Source of the DNA: Betaproteobacteria bacterium
GTDB taxonomy: Bacteria; Pseudomonadota; Gammaproteobacteria; Burkholderiales; Burkholderiaceae_D
Direction of reading: 5' to 3'
DNA: 54,110 nt
Assembly: GCA_025356395.1 (NCBI GenBank)
Contig: JANXTA010000144.1
Span: forward strand, 1 to 54,110
The position numbers and the translations under genes are program-made. The notes beneath the pieces are model-generated. The model was not told the DNA's origin, did not search any database, and saw only the letters and a program-made list of their open reading frames with translations. Positions 21,237-29,794 of this stretch are shown one piece after another (within the stretch, counting starts at the first letter, position 1; each line of letters starts with the position of its first letter).

Positions 21237-22001
21237 ATGCTCGATGCCACGTACGTTCCTTTCGCCCCGACCCGTTCGTTCCCGCCCGTGCGCAACGCGC
21301 CGCGCGAGCGTCGCGAAGTCCACGATGTCGGCGCCGCGCTGCGCCTCGTCGGCGAGTCGCTCGACTTCCAGCGTCGGGTGGTGCGCACCGGCGACCTGAT
21401 CTATCGCGCCGGCGAATCCTTCGACAAGCTTTACCTGCTCAACTCGGGCATCTGCAAGCTCGTCAACCTCGCGGCCGACGGACGCGCACAGGTCGTTTCG
21501 CTGAAGTTCCGCGGCGACTGGATGGGCTTCGACGGAATCGCCCGCAACGCCTACGACTGCGACGCCATCGCGATGAATACCGGCGAGGTCTGGATCATCC
21601 GCTACGCGTCCATCCTGTCGGCCTGCACCGACACGCCGGCGCTGCTCGGTTGCCTGCATGCCGCGATGAGCCGCGCGATCGTCGGCGACCGCGACTCGCT
21701 GATGTCGATCTGCACGCTGGCAGCCGATGCGCGCGTCGCGGACTTCCTGCGCTACTGGGCCGAGTCGCTCGCAGACCGCGGCATGCGCTACGACCGCATC
21801 TCGCTACTGATGACGCGTGCGGAGATCGGCAACTACCTCGGGCTGACGCTCGAGACCGTCAGCCGCTCGCTGTCGAAGCTCGCCCGGGCGAACCTGATCG
21901 CGTTCAACGAGCGGGGTCGTCGCGAGATCTGCATCCCCGACCTGGGCGCTCTCGAGTCTTTCGTGCAGGAGAGCACGGCGACGGCCTGCGTGTTGCACTG
22001 A
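21237..22001 (+). CDS. Crp/Fnr-family transcription regulator without N-terminal cysteines
   Basis: 254 residues. A cyclic-nucleotide-type sensor domain (RTGDLIYRAGESFDKLYLLNSGICKLVN) is followed by a helix-turn-helix MTRAEIGNYLGLTLETVSRSLSKL. Glu-Thr-Val-Ser-Arg matches the E-x-x-S-R recognition helix of FNR, which reads TTGAT-N4-ATCAA. The start ATG 21237 has AGGAC upstream; ATG 21164 is an alternative. Neither gives the N-terminal cysteine cluster of oxygen-sensing FNR, so this protein may act like FixK/DNR. It is the best candidate to bind the six boxes in this region. Confidence 0.9.
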   Translation: MLDATYVPFAPTRSFPPVRNAPRERREVHDVGAALRLVGESLDFQRRVVRTGDLIYRAGESFDKLYLLNSGICKLVNLAADGRAQVVSLKFRGDWMGFDGIARNAYDCDAIAMNTGEVWIIRYASILSACTDTPALLGCLHAAMSRAIVGDRDSLMSICTLAADARVADFLRYWAESLADRGMRYDRISLLMTRAEIGNYLGLTLETVSRSLSKLARANLIAFNERGRREICIPDLGALESFVQESTATACVLH

Positions 22002-22007
22002 GCGCCG

Positions 22008-24035
22008 TCAGTCGTGACGCGTGACGCGGCTGATCGCGTTGGTCAGTTCCTCGCGCGAGTAGGGCTTCTGTAGCAGCGCCCACTCGACCGGCGCGTCGCG
22101 GTCGGCGTCCAGCAGCTCCGCCGAGTAGCCCGACACCAGCAGCACGCGCAGTTCGGGCCTGCACTTCTGTGCCTCCGCGGCAAGCTGCGTGCCGCGTATC
22201 CCTGCGCCGAGCGCGATGTCCGACAGCAGCAGTTCGAACGGCTGGCCGCTTGCCAGGATGGCGAGCGCGTCCTCGGCCGTGCCGGCGACCTCGACGAGGC
22301 ATTGCAGGCCATCGAGGAACTTGAGCGCGATCGCACGGACGTCCGCATCGTCTTCGACGAGCAGCACGCGTAGACCGACCGCAGGCCGCTCGTCGCGACC
22401 CGCGACGGTCGCTGCCAGTTCGTTGCCCGCCGGCGCGACTGGTAGGTAGAGCGTGAGCCGAGTGCCCTTGCCAATCGTGCTCTCGAGACCGATCGCACCC
22501 TTCGACTGCTTGACGAAGCCGTAGACGGTGCTCAGCCCGAGACCCGTCCCGCGTCCGGCTTCCTTGGTCGTGAAGAAGGGCTCGAACGCGCGTTCCTTGA
22601 TCGCCTCCGGCATGCCGGAACCCGTGTCGGAGATCGAAACTTCGACGTATCGCGCATACCCGGCTTCGAACGCGATCTCCGCCGCGATCTCCGCGGGCAG
22701 CGCCGAGCACGCGCGCGCATCGAAGCGCAGCGTCCCGCCGTCAGGCATCGCATCGCGCGCGTTGATGGCGATGTTGAGCAGGGCCGATTCGAGCTGCCCC
22801 GGATCCGCGAGGACCGGTGGACAGCCGGGCTCGACGTCGACCTCGATGAGGATGCGCTGATCGAGCGTGCGCTGGAGCATGTCGGCCAGCGAGTCGAGCA
22901 TCTGCGCGGTGTCGACGGCGTCGGGCTGCAGGCGCTGCCGACGCGAGAATGCGAGCAGCTTGCCGGTCAGTTCCGCGCCGCGCCGGGTCGCGCGCGTGGC
23001 CGCGGTGACGAGCTGCGGCGCGAGCGGATCGGACGCGATCGCCGACAGTTCCTCGAGGACCTGCAGGTTGCCGCGGATGATGGTCAGCAGATTGTTGAAA
23101 TCGTGCGCGATGCCGCCGGTCAGCTGGCCGACCGTCTCGAGCCGCTGAGCGTGGCTCAGCGCCTCCTCGGTCTGCGCGCGCTGCAGGCTCGTCGACAGCA
23201 GGTTGGACAGCGCATACAGGAAGCTGGTCTCGTCGTCTCCGAGCTTCCGGTCGTCGCGTGCGTGCACCGCGAGCACGCCGATCGCCACGCCGCGCTCGAG
23301 CAGCGGCACCATCAATGCGCTGCGCAACTCCGCGCCGGTGAAGGCCGTGGGGAACGTGAAGCGATGCTCGTCGACATGCCGGCTGAAGACGGGGACGCCG
23401 GCGCGCACGACGAAGCCGGGCAGCGTGTCGGGTCGATCGAGCAGCAACTCGCCGATCGCATCGGCCGGCAGGCCGGCCTGGGCCGCGAGCCGGAAGGCCG
23501 AACTGCCGGCGTCGCGCAGGAAGACCGCGGCGACGTCGATCTCGAGCGCCTGCACCGCGACGGCCGGCACCTCGCCGAGCAGCAGGCGGGTGTCGCGCGC
23601 GTCCACCGCGAGGCGACCGAACTGCGCGAGGTGTTCGCTGTAGCGCGCGCGGCGCAGCGCCTGTTTTACGCGGGGATAGGCGCCGATGTCGCGGATCGCG
23701 GCGACGACCAGCGGCAGGCCGAGGCTCTGCAGCGGACTGAGCGCGATCTCGACCATCACCTCGGTCCCGTCGCGACGCTTCGCGACCAGGTTCATCTGCG
23801 TGCCCATCGGTCGTGCGCGCGGCGCGTGGCTGTAGGCCTTGCGGTACTGGGCGTGCTTGGGACGGGCCGTGTCGGGCACGAGCACGTCGACGTTGAGGTG
23901 CTCGAGTTCGTCCACGGTGTAGCCCAGCAGCTCGGCGGCTTTGGGATTGGCGAGCACGATCTGGCCGGTCGCATCGGTGACGATGAGTGCATCGGGATAC
24001 GCCAGGAACAGCGAACGGAAGATATCCGCGTTCAT
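22008..24035 (-). CDS. Hybrid sensor histidine kinase (PAS-GAF-HisKA-HATPase-REC)
   Basis: 675 residues, no membrane segment, so a cytoplasmic sensor. PAS domain about residues 5-125 (ALIVTDATGQIVLANPKAAELLGY), GAF-like about 140-300, phosphoacceptor GGIAHDFNNLLTII near 325. The ATPase has NIAINARDAMPDGG, DTGSGMPE and GRGTGLGLSTVYG, and a C-terminal receiver (VLLVEDDADVRAIALKFL) has its phosphoacceptor Asp in LLSDIAL. The response regulator gene lies 28 bases upstream on the same strand. The signal is unknown; the surroundings suggest redox or oxygen. Confidence 0.9.
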   Translation of the reverse strand: MNADIFRSLFLAYPDALIVTDATGQIVLANPKAAELLGYTVDELEHLNVDVLVPDTARPKHAQYRKAYSHAPRARPMGTQMNLVAKRRDGTEVMVEIALSPLQSLGLPLVVAAIRDIGAYPRVKQALRRARYSEHLAQFGRLAVDARDTRLLLGEVPAVAVQALEIDVAAVFLRDAGSSAFRLAAQAGLPADAIGELLLDRPDTLPGFVVRAGVPVFSRHVDEHRFTFPTAFTGAELRSALMVPLLERGVAIGVLAVHARDDRKLGDDETSFLYALSNLLSTSLQRAQTEEALSHAQRLETVGQLTGGIAHDFNNLLTIIRGNLQVLEELSAIASDPLAPQLVTAATRATRRGAELTGKLLAFSRRQRLQPDAVDTAQMLDSLADMLQRTLDQRILIEVDVEPGCPPVLADPGQLESALLNIAINARDAMPDGGTLRFDARACSALPAEIAAEIAFEAGYARYVEVSISDTGSGMPEAIKERAFEPFFTTKEAGRGTGLGLSTVYGFVKQSKGAIGLESTIGKGTRLTLYLPVAPAGNELAATVAGRDERPAVGLRVLLVEDDADVRAIALKFLDGLQCLVEVAGTAEDALAILASGQPFELLLSDIALGAGIRGTQLAAEAQKCRPELRVLLVSGYSAELLDADRDAPVEWALLQKPYSREELTNAISRVTRHD

Positions 24036-24063
24036 GGTGTCGAGATCGTTCGGGAGAGGGCGG

Positions 24064-24798
24064 TCACAGGCGCGTATCGATCGCGGGGATCAGGATGTAG
24101 CCCGCACCGCGGACGGACTTGATGATCTGCGGATCCTCGGGAACGGCTTCGAGTTTCCTGCGCAGGCGTCCGACCTGCACGTCGATGGTTCGGTCGAACG
24201 GGCCGGATTCGCGGCCACGCGTCTGCTCGAGCAGGTAGTCGCGCGACAGGACCCGGCCCGGACTGCGCACGAACGCCAGCAACAGGTCGAACTCGCCCGA
24301 GGTCAGCGTGACCTGCGTGCCGGCGCTGTCGGTCAGGCTGCGGGCGTCGGGATCGAGCACCCAGCCCGCAAAATGGAGGCGTGGTCGGGCGGGCGGATCG
24401 ACCGGATGATCGGCCGCACGCGGCGCAATCCGGCGCAGCACCGCCTTGATGCGCGCGACGAGCTCGCGCAGTTCGAACGGCTTGGTGACGTAGTCATCGG
24501 CGCCAATCTCGAGGCCCACCACCTTGTCGATCGCGTCGCTGCGACCGGTCAGGAACACGAGGCCGCACTTCCAGCGCGTGCGCAACTGGGTCGCTATGGC
24601 TAGCCCGTCCTCGCCGGCGAGTCCGAGGTCGAGGAGTACGAGGTCGGCCGCATCGGTCACCATCAGGTCGAGCAGCGCGCGCCCGGTATGGCACTGCGAG
24701 ACCCGCAACCCGTGCTTCGAAAGGTAGCTGGCGAGCAGAACCGTGATGTCGACTTCGTCATCGACGACCACGACGTGAGGCATGGAAGCGACCGTCAT
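24064..24798 (-). CDS. OmpR-family response regulator
   Basis: 244 residues. Receiver domain with VVVDDEVDI acid pair, phosphoacceptor in LVLLDLGLAGEDG, FLTGR and the K of DYVTKPFEL. A winged-helix domain follows (FDLLLAFVRSPGRVLSRDYLLEQTRG, RTIDVQVGRLRRKLE, IKSVRGAGYIL). It is the first gene of a pair with the hybrid kinase. The start could be ATG 24798 or 24783 (MPHVVVVDD). An FNR-like box lies 116 bases upstream. Confidence 0.9.
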   Translation of the reverse strand: MTVASMPHVVVVDDEVDITVLLASYLSKHGLRVSQCHTGRALLDLMVTDAADLVLLDLGLAGEDGLAIATQLRTRWKCGLVFLTGRSDAIDKVVGLEIGADDYVTKPFELRELVARIKAVLRRIAPRAADHPVDPPARPRLHFAGWVLDPDARSLTDSAGTQVTLTSGEFDLLLAFVRSPGRVLSRDYLLEQTRGRESGPFDRTIDVQVGRLRRKLEAVPEDPQIIKSVRGAGYILIPAIDTRL

Positions 24799-24913
24799 TG
24801 GAACCCTGATCCTGATGCCGGTGCCCCGTGAGGCGGAGAGGGCAGGGTATCAGCTTCGGCCCGCATGACCGGGGTCGAACCATCGAACGCGCAGGCGGCC
24901 GTGGTGCCCGCAG

Positions 24914-24927
24914 TTGACGCAGGTCAA
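24914..24927. promoter_or_regulatory. FNR-like box between the response regulator and ompW
   Basis: TTGACGCAGGTCAA is a symmetric TTGAC-N4-GTCAA site, 65 bases before the ompW start and 116 bases before the divergent response regulator. The distance favours control of ompW, a known FNR target in enterobacteria. Confidence 0.65.
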
Positions 24928-24992
24928 CGCACTCGATGCGCTGAGGACGTGAAATGAAACCCGCTTCATTCCATCGTCAGGAAGGTCCTTCC

Positions 24993-25616
24993 ATGTCTAA
25001 GAATGCCTGCTCCAAGGCGGCGCTGACCACGGCCCTCGCGATCGCCTGCGCGTTGCCGCGCGCAGCATGGTCGCAGGAGCGACCCTGGCTTGTGCGGTTG
25101 CGCGCCGCCAACCTCGACAGCGCCAACAAGGACTCGACCGGTCTCGGCCTGTCAATCAACGACAAGGTCCTGCCCGAATTCGACATCGCGTACTTCGTCA
25201 CGCCCGAGCTCTCGCTGGAACTCGTGCTCACGTATCCACAGGGACAGGACATCCGCTCGAACGGCGCGAAGATCGGAGCGCTGCACCACCTGCCGCCGAC
25301 GCTCAGCGCGCAATACCACTTCGTCCAGTTCGGGGACTTCCTTGCCTAAGTCGGCGCGGGCGTGAACTACACGCGCTTCTCACGCGTGACCTTCGACACG
25401 CCGGTGGCCAATGCGCTCGATCCCAGCCTGCAGAAGAACAGCTTCGGGGCGTCGGTCCAGGTCGGCTTCGACGACAGGATCACGGAGCGTACGGTCTTCA
25501 ACTTCGACATCAAGAAAGTGATGCTGTGCACCGACGTGAAGTCGTTCGGCACGAAGGTCGGGACGTTGAAGGTCGCCCCCTGGCTGATCGGCGCAGGATT
25601 CGGATGGAGGTTCTGA
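24993..25616 (+). pseudogene. ompW: OmpW-family outer membrane protein, interrupted by a stop codon
   Basis: From ATG 24993 a signal peptide (ALTTALAIACALPRAAWSQ) leads into an OmpW-like barrel: WLVRLRAANL, DIAYFVTPELSLELVLTYPQ, LPPTLSAQYHF. At 25347-25349 an in-frame TAA follows FGDFLA. The same frame then continues without a break as VGAGVNYTRFSRV to the expected barrel end WLIGAGFGWRF and a TGA at 25616. In OmpW the residue before VGAGVNYT is normally Tyr, so TAC or TAT to TAA is the likely change. Either a recent nonsense mutation or a sequencing error. The 3' end overlaps the desaturase start. Confidence 0.85.
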
Positions 25617-26683
25617 TCGCACCGAACCACACGCCGGCCGGATCGTCGATCCCGCATCGGAAGGTGATCCGGTCGTGGCTCGCACCGATCGCCAAGCCGG
25701 ATACGGCGCTCGCGCTGTGGCTCGTGGTGTTCGACGTCGTGCTCTACGGAGCCACGATGGTTCTCGCCGTGGCCTCGTCGAACGCACTGCTGCAGATCCT
25801 GGGCGGAATGCTCGCGGGCGTCGCGATCGCTCCCCTGTTCATCCTCGGGCACGACAGCTGCCACCAGAGCTACACGCGACACCGCACCCTCAATCTCTGG
25901 CTCGGCCGGCTGATGTTCCTGCCTTCGCTCACGCCCTTCAGCCTGTGGGAGATCGGCCACAACGTGGTCCACCACGGTTACACCAACCTGCGCGGCTTCG
26001 ACTTCGTCCGGCAGCCGCTGACTTTCGATCAATACCGTGCGCTGACACGAGGTCGCCGCTGGCTCGAGCACGTGTACCGCAGCGGCTGGGCGCCGTGGCT
26101 CTACTACCTCGTCGAGATCTGGTGGAAGCGGATGTTCTTTCCGTCGCGCACCTTCAGTCCGGTGCGCCGGCCCGTGTTCCGCCAGGACAGCCTGCTCGTC
26201 AGTGCCTATGCGATCGCGTGGCTCGCGACGCTGGTCCTCACCGCGTCCGTGATGGATCGCTCGATCGCATGGGCGCTGCTCACCGGCTTCGTGCTGTCCT
26301 TCCTGGTGTGGAATGCGCTGATCGGCTTCGTGGTCTATGTGCACCACACGCATCGCGCGATCGCTTGGTATGCCGACAAAGCGGCGTGGTCGGCTGCCAG
26401 TCCGTTCGTCTCGACGACCGTCCACCTGACGTTTCACTATGGCATCAGCCAGGTGCTGCATCACATCCTTGAGCACACGGCGCATCACGTCGACATGAGC
26501 GTGCCGCTGTACCGGCTGTGCAAGGCGCAGGCATTGCTCGAACGGAGACTGGCCGGCCACATCGTGGTGCAGCCGTTCTCGTGGCGTTGGTATGTCGACA
26601 CCACGCGCGGCTGCAAGCTGTACGACTACGGGGACGGCGCGTGGACGGACTTCGCCGGCCGACGCACCGCCGTACGCGGATAG
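25604..26683 (+). CDS. Membrane fatty acid desaturase
   Basis: 359 residues. A membrane di-iron enzyme with the three histidine boxes in order: HDSCH (near residue 84), HNVVHH (near 122) and HILEHTAHH (near 287). Hydrophobic segments lie at about 36-60, 62-80, 200-220 and 225-245. The start ATG 25604 has AGGA eight bases upstream and overlaps the end of the ompW frame by 13 bases. The longer frame from 25067 is a shadow of ompW. Substrate and position of the double bond are unknown. Desaturases need O2, so a place at the end of a low-oxygen island may reflect membrane adjustment. Confidence 0.9.
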   Translation: MEVLIAPNHTPAGSSIPHRKVIRSWLAPIAKPDTALALWLVVFDVVLYGATMVLAVASSNALLQILGGMLAGVAIAPLFILGHDSCHQSYTRHRTLNLWLGRLMFLPSLTPFSLWEIGHNVVHHGYTNLRGFDFVRQPLTFDQYRALTRGRRWLEHVYRSGWAPWLYYLVEIWWKRMFFPSRTFSPVRRPVFRQDSLLVSAYAIAWLATLVLTASVMDRSIAWALLTGFVLSFLVWNALIGFVVYVHHTHRAIAWYADKAAWSAASPFVSTTVHLTFHYGISQVLHHILEHTAHHVDMSVPLYRLCKAQALLERRLAGHIVVQPFSWRWYVDTTRGCKLYDYGDGAWTDFAGRRTAVRG

Positions 26684-26750
26684 CTTCATCGTCCGTGCCG
26701 TTCATTGCACCCGGCCTCTTTCTCGAAACCCGGGAAGCATCGCCCTCGCG

Positions 26751-27455
26751 GTGAACTGGCATCGCAATTTCATCGACCTGGACTATTCGGTCGCCAAGCA
26801 GCGCAAGGCCGGCGTTACCCTGAGCTTGGCCAGCAATGGCGGCGAGGTGGCATGGATCTCGCACGACCTGCTCAAGGTCAGCACGGTCGAAGCCCTCAAG
26901 TTCGTGAACGATGAATACCTGGCGATCCGGGATCGCTTCCCCGGCGAATTCGAGCTGATAGCGAACGCCCACGCCCTTGAGGAGAGTTGCTGACCGGTCG
27001 TCGAAGAGATGATCCTCAAGGGCGGGGCCAGAGCGATTGCCGTGTCGTCGAGCTACGACGACGGGACGGATCGGATCCTCCCGGACAGTCCCAGGGCCGA
27101 GTGGCTGTGGGAATTCGCAGTGGCCCACGACCTCGTGGTCCACATCCATCCGCCGATGCTGTCGGTCGGCCACGAGCTGCTCATGCGGTACCGCCTCAAC
27201 CAGCGGCTGCCGTCCGACTACTTCAAGACCAACATCCTGGTCGACACCATGGGATTCAACCCGATCGGCGTGCGCGCCGCCGTGGAACTGTGCGGGATCG
27301 ATCGCGTGGTCTTCGGTTCCGACTTCGGCGCCATTCCCTACGGCATCGAGGAGCACATCAAGATCGTCGAGGACGTGCTGCCGAATCCTGTCGAGCCCGA
27401 ACTGGTGTTCTGGCAGAACAGCAACAAGATCTTTCGGCTCGGAATGGAAGGATGA
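26751..27455 (+). pseudogene. Decayed amidohydrolase of the ACMSD-like decarboxylase family
   Basis: One frame reads NWHRNFIDLDYSVAKQRKAGV, then FELIANAHALEESC, a TGA at 26991-26993, then PVVEEMILKGGARAIAVSSSY, VHIHPPMLSVGHE and finally VVFGSDFGAIPYGIEEH. Three defects are visible. The N-terminal HxH metal motif is absent. The TGA replaces what is probably Arg (CGA). The segment between MRYRLNQ and SDYFKTNI, which in this family carries a metal-binding His, is missing. H in VHIHPP and D in GSDFG remain. Non-functional with high probability. Confidence 0.82.
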
Positions 27456-27512
27456 AGGAAACGCAAGGGATATTGGTGCGAACCGCGGGATACCGGAAGA
27501 CGCGAGCGATCG

Positions 27513-28349
27513 TCATGTTCCATCCACCGTGAGCCAGCATCCCGCGCGCAGGTTCACCCGGAGTGACGGCATGAGCAGAGCGGGCACCGGCAGGATCGCG
27601 TCACGCGTCCTCCGCATCGCCACGAAGGCGTCTTCCGATACATCGATGCGGGCGTGGACATTGAAGGCGCGTTGATCGGCCACGGTCGTTCGCCATGCGG
27701 CTGCGCGAAGCGGCGTCGGGTAGTCGTGACAGACGTAGATCACCGTCGACAACGGCAGATCGAGGAGCCGCTGGATGGAGCGATGCAGACGTCGTGCATC
27801 GCCGCCGGGGAAGTCGGTTCGTGCGCTGCCTGCGTCCGGCATGAAGAGCGTGTCGCCGACGAACACCTTGTCGTCGACGAGATAAGCGAGGTCCGCGGGC
27901 GTATGGCCGGGAACATGCAGCGCGCGTGCTTCCAGCTCGCCGATCCGGAACACCTCGTCGTCCTGGAAGAGGTGATCGAACTGACTGCCGTCGGTCGCGA
28001 AGTCGGGTTCGCATTCTCCGGCGTGCAGCTTCTGGAACAGGGCCTGTACGGCACAGATGCCGGCCCCGATCGCGATGCGTCCGCCGGCGCGTTCGCGGAG
28101 ATAGCGCGCACCACTCAGGTGGTCCGCATGGGGATGGGTCTCGAGGATCCAGTCCAGTTGCAGGCGCCGCGCCGCGAGAAACGCCAGCACCGCGTCGCAC
28201 GACGCCGTCCCGATCCGCCTCGACTCCGGGTCGTAGTCGAGCACGGAATCGATCACCGCTGCGCGGCGGGTGACGTGGTCCCAGAGCACGTAGCTCAGCG
28301 TCCTGGTTCGATCGTGGAGAAAGGCGTGCGTCGTGCTTCGCGTGTGCAT
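27513..28349 (-). CDS. Metallo-beta-lactamase-fold hydrolase, persulfide dioxygenase-like
   Basis: 278 residues from ATG 28349. Metal motif THPHADHLSGA (HxHxDH), then GHTPADLAYLVDD and GDTLFMPDAGSARTDFPGG, where the Arg-x-Asp-Phe arrangement is typical of ETHE1/Blh-type persulfide dioxygenases, and a final CHDY histidine. The predicted reaction is oxidation of glutathione persulfide to sulfite. The gene starts 8 bases after a YeiH-type permease carrying a haem domain, so it is probably the third gene of that operon. A permease next to a persulfide dioxygenase is a recurring sulfur-detoxification pairing. Confidence 0.85.
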   Translation of the reverse strand: MHTRSTTHAFLHDRTRTLSYVLWDHVTRRAAVIDSVLDYDPESRRIGTASCDAVLAFLAARRLQLDWILETHPHADHLSGARYLRERAGGRIAIGAGICAVQALFQKLHAGECEPDFATDGSQFDHLFQDDEVFRIGELEARALHVPGHTPADLAYLVDDKVFVGDTLFMPDAGSARTDFPGGDARRLHRSIQRLLDLPLSTVIYVCHDYPTPLRAAAWRTTVADQRAFNVHARIDVSEDAFVAMRRTRDAILPVPALLMPSLRVNLRAGCWLTVDGT

Positions 28350-28357
28350 CGTGGGGA

Positions 28358-29794
28358 CTAGAGACCCTTCAGGAAGACATAGACGGCGTCCTGCTCGGAC
28401 CCGTCGAGATTGAAGAATCGGTCGCGGACGATCTGCCCTTCGCCGCCGTGCGACATCACGGCATCGCGTGGCGTGGCAGCGCGGCCGTCGTGCAGGTAAC
28501 GCTGCCGCATCCGCAGCGCCACCAGCGGCGCAGTACGCCACTCGGCTCCCGTCGCCGACCCCTGCAGGATCTTGTCGTCGAGCGCGGGGCCCATGTCGTG
28601 AAGCAGGAGGTCCGAGTAGAGCGTCACCGCCGTTCCGTCGCGGCCACGCAGCGACGGGACGTGGCACTTCGCACAACCCACCGATGAGAACGTGCGTCCA
28701 CCGACCGTCGACAACATGGCGCTCTCAGCGGATGCCGCTGCAGCGGCGCCGGGTGCTGCGTCGTGCGCCAGCAGATGAACCAGCCCGAATGCGACCGACG
28801 ACGAGAGGACGAGTCCGACCGCCCCGACCCCGAGCAGGCGCCAGCCGACCCCACCCTCCGCCATCTTCGCGAGGCGCGTACTCAGTCCGAGCGCGACCAT
28901 CACCATCATGAACAGGAACTGATCGACGTCGAGCAGCAGGCGACGCACCTGCGGATGCAGGGTGATCGACGAATTGAAGAGCATCACGGCGATGAAGCCG
29001 ACGATGAACCAGGGGAAGGGCAGCGGCGACCGGTTCGCCGCCCCATCGCTCCTGCGCCGGAGCGCGCCGAGCACGAGCAGGGTGGGCAGCAGCATCAGCA
29101 CCTTGCTCAGCTTCACCAGCGTGGCGGTGTTGAGCGCACCCTCCGAGACCGCGAACGAGGCGCCGTAGACCTGCGCGAGCTCGTAGATGCTCGAGCCGAC
29201 GAAGATGCCGTAGAGCCGGTCGTCGAACGCGGGCATCAGGCCCGCCGCGAACAGCATCGGATACAGCAGCAACGCGAGCGTGCCGGCCAGCGTGATCAGG
29301 GCGATGGCCACGCCGGCGTTCTGTTCGCGGGCACGGGTCAGCGCCGCGACGCACAGGATGGCGGCGGCGCCACAGATCGCGCTGCCAGCGGCCACCAGCA
29401 GGGCCAGTTCGGCGTCGAGCCTGAACCAGCGGACGGCGATCCAGCGCAGGACTAGGATCACGACCACCAGTTCGACCGCGCCGATGGCGATGGGTGCGAT
29501 GCCCAGCTCGCTGACCAGGCGCACCGTGATGCGCAACCCCACCAGCATCACGCCGAGCCTGAGCAGATAGCGCTTGCAGAAATCGAGACCGGGCTTGAGC
29601 GACGGTGGACTGTCGAAGCAGTTGCCGATCAACAGGCCGACCAGCATCGCGACCAGGATCGGGTTGTGGGCGAGTGGCTCGCCCAGTCCCCCGGCCACCC
29701 AGCCGGCGACGGTGGCCAGCGCGATCGCGAGGCACACGCCGGGCAGCTGCGAACGCACCAGGGACGTGCCGCTGCGAAGGGCGAGCGTATTCAT
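28358..29794 (-). CDS. YeiH-type permease fused to the second haem half of a DUF1111/DHOR oxidoreductase
   Basis: 478 residues. Residues about 15-350 are a YeiH/Cons_hypoth698 permease (putative sulfate exporter family) with about ten helices, including NPILVAMLVGLLIGN, GSAICGAAAILCVAAL and GIFVGSSIYELAQVYGAS. After the last helix comes a haem c site, GCAKCHVPSL (C374, C377, H378), then SDLLLHDMGPALDD, EWRTAPLVALRMRQRYLHDG and HGGEG to FVFLKGL-like end. That order is the C-terminal half of DUF1111 di-haem proteins. The matching first half is the preceding gene, whose stop overlaps this ATG (29794) as ATGA. Normal YeiH proteins end near residue 350 and carry no haem site. The haem domain should be periplasmic. 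Confidence 0.88.
   Translation of the reverse strand: MNTLALRSGTSLVRSQLPGVCLAIALATVAGWVAGGLGEPLAHNPILVAMLVGLLIGNCFDSPPSLKPGLDFCKRYLLRLGVMLVGLRITVRLVSELGIAPIAIGAVELVVVILVLRWIAVRWFRLDAELALLVAAGSAICGAAAILCVAALTRAREQNAGVAIALITLAGTLALLLYPMLFAAGLMPAFDDRLYGIFVGSSIYELAQVYGASFAVSEGALNTATLVKLSKVLMLLPTLLVLGALRRRSDGAANRSPLPFPWFIVGFIAVMLFNSSITLHPQVRRLLLDVDQFLFMMVMVALGLSTRLAKMAEGGVGWRLLGVGAVGLVLSSSVAFGLVHLLAHDAAPGAAAAASAESAMLSTVGGRTFSSVGCAKCHVPSLRGRDGTAVTLYSDLLLHDMGPALDDKILQGSATGAEWRTAPLVALRMRQRYLHDGRAATPRDAVMSHGGEGQIVRDRFFNLDGSEQDAVYVFLKGL

Noticed and set aside
26985-27000. TGA inside the amidohydrolase as a selenocysteine codon
   Set aside because: It replaces a residue expected to be Arg, follows a normal Cys, and the gene also lacks its N-terminal metal motif and a middle segment. 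Decay explains it better.
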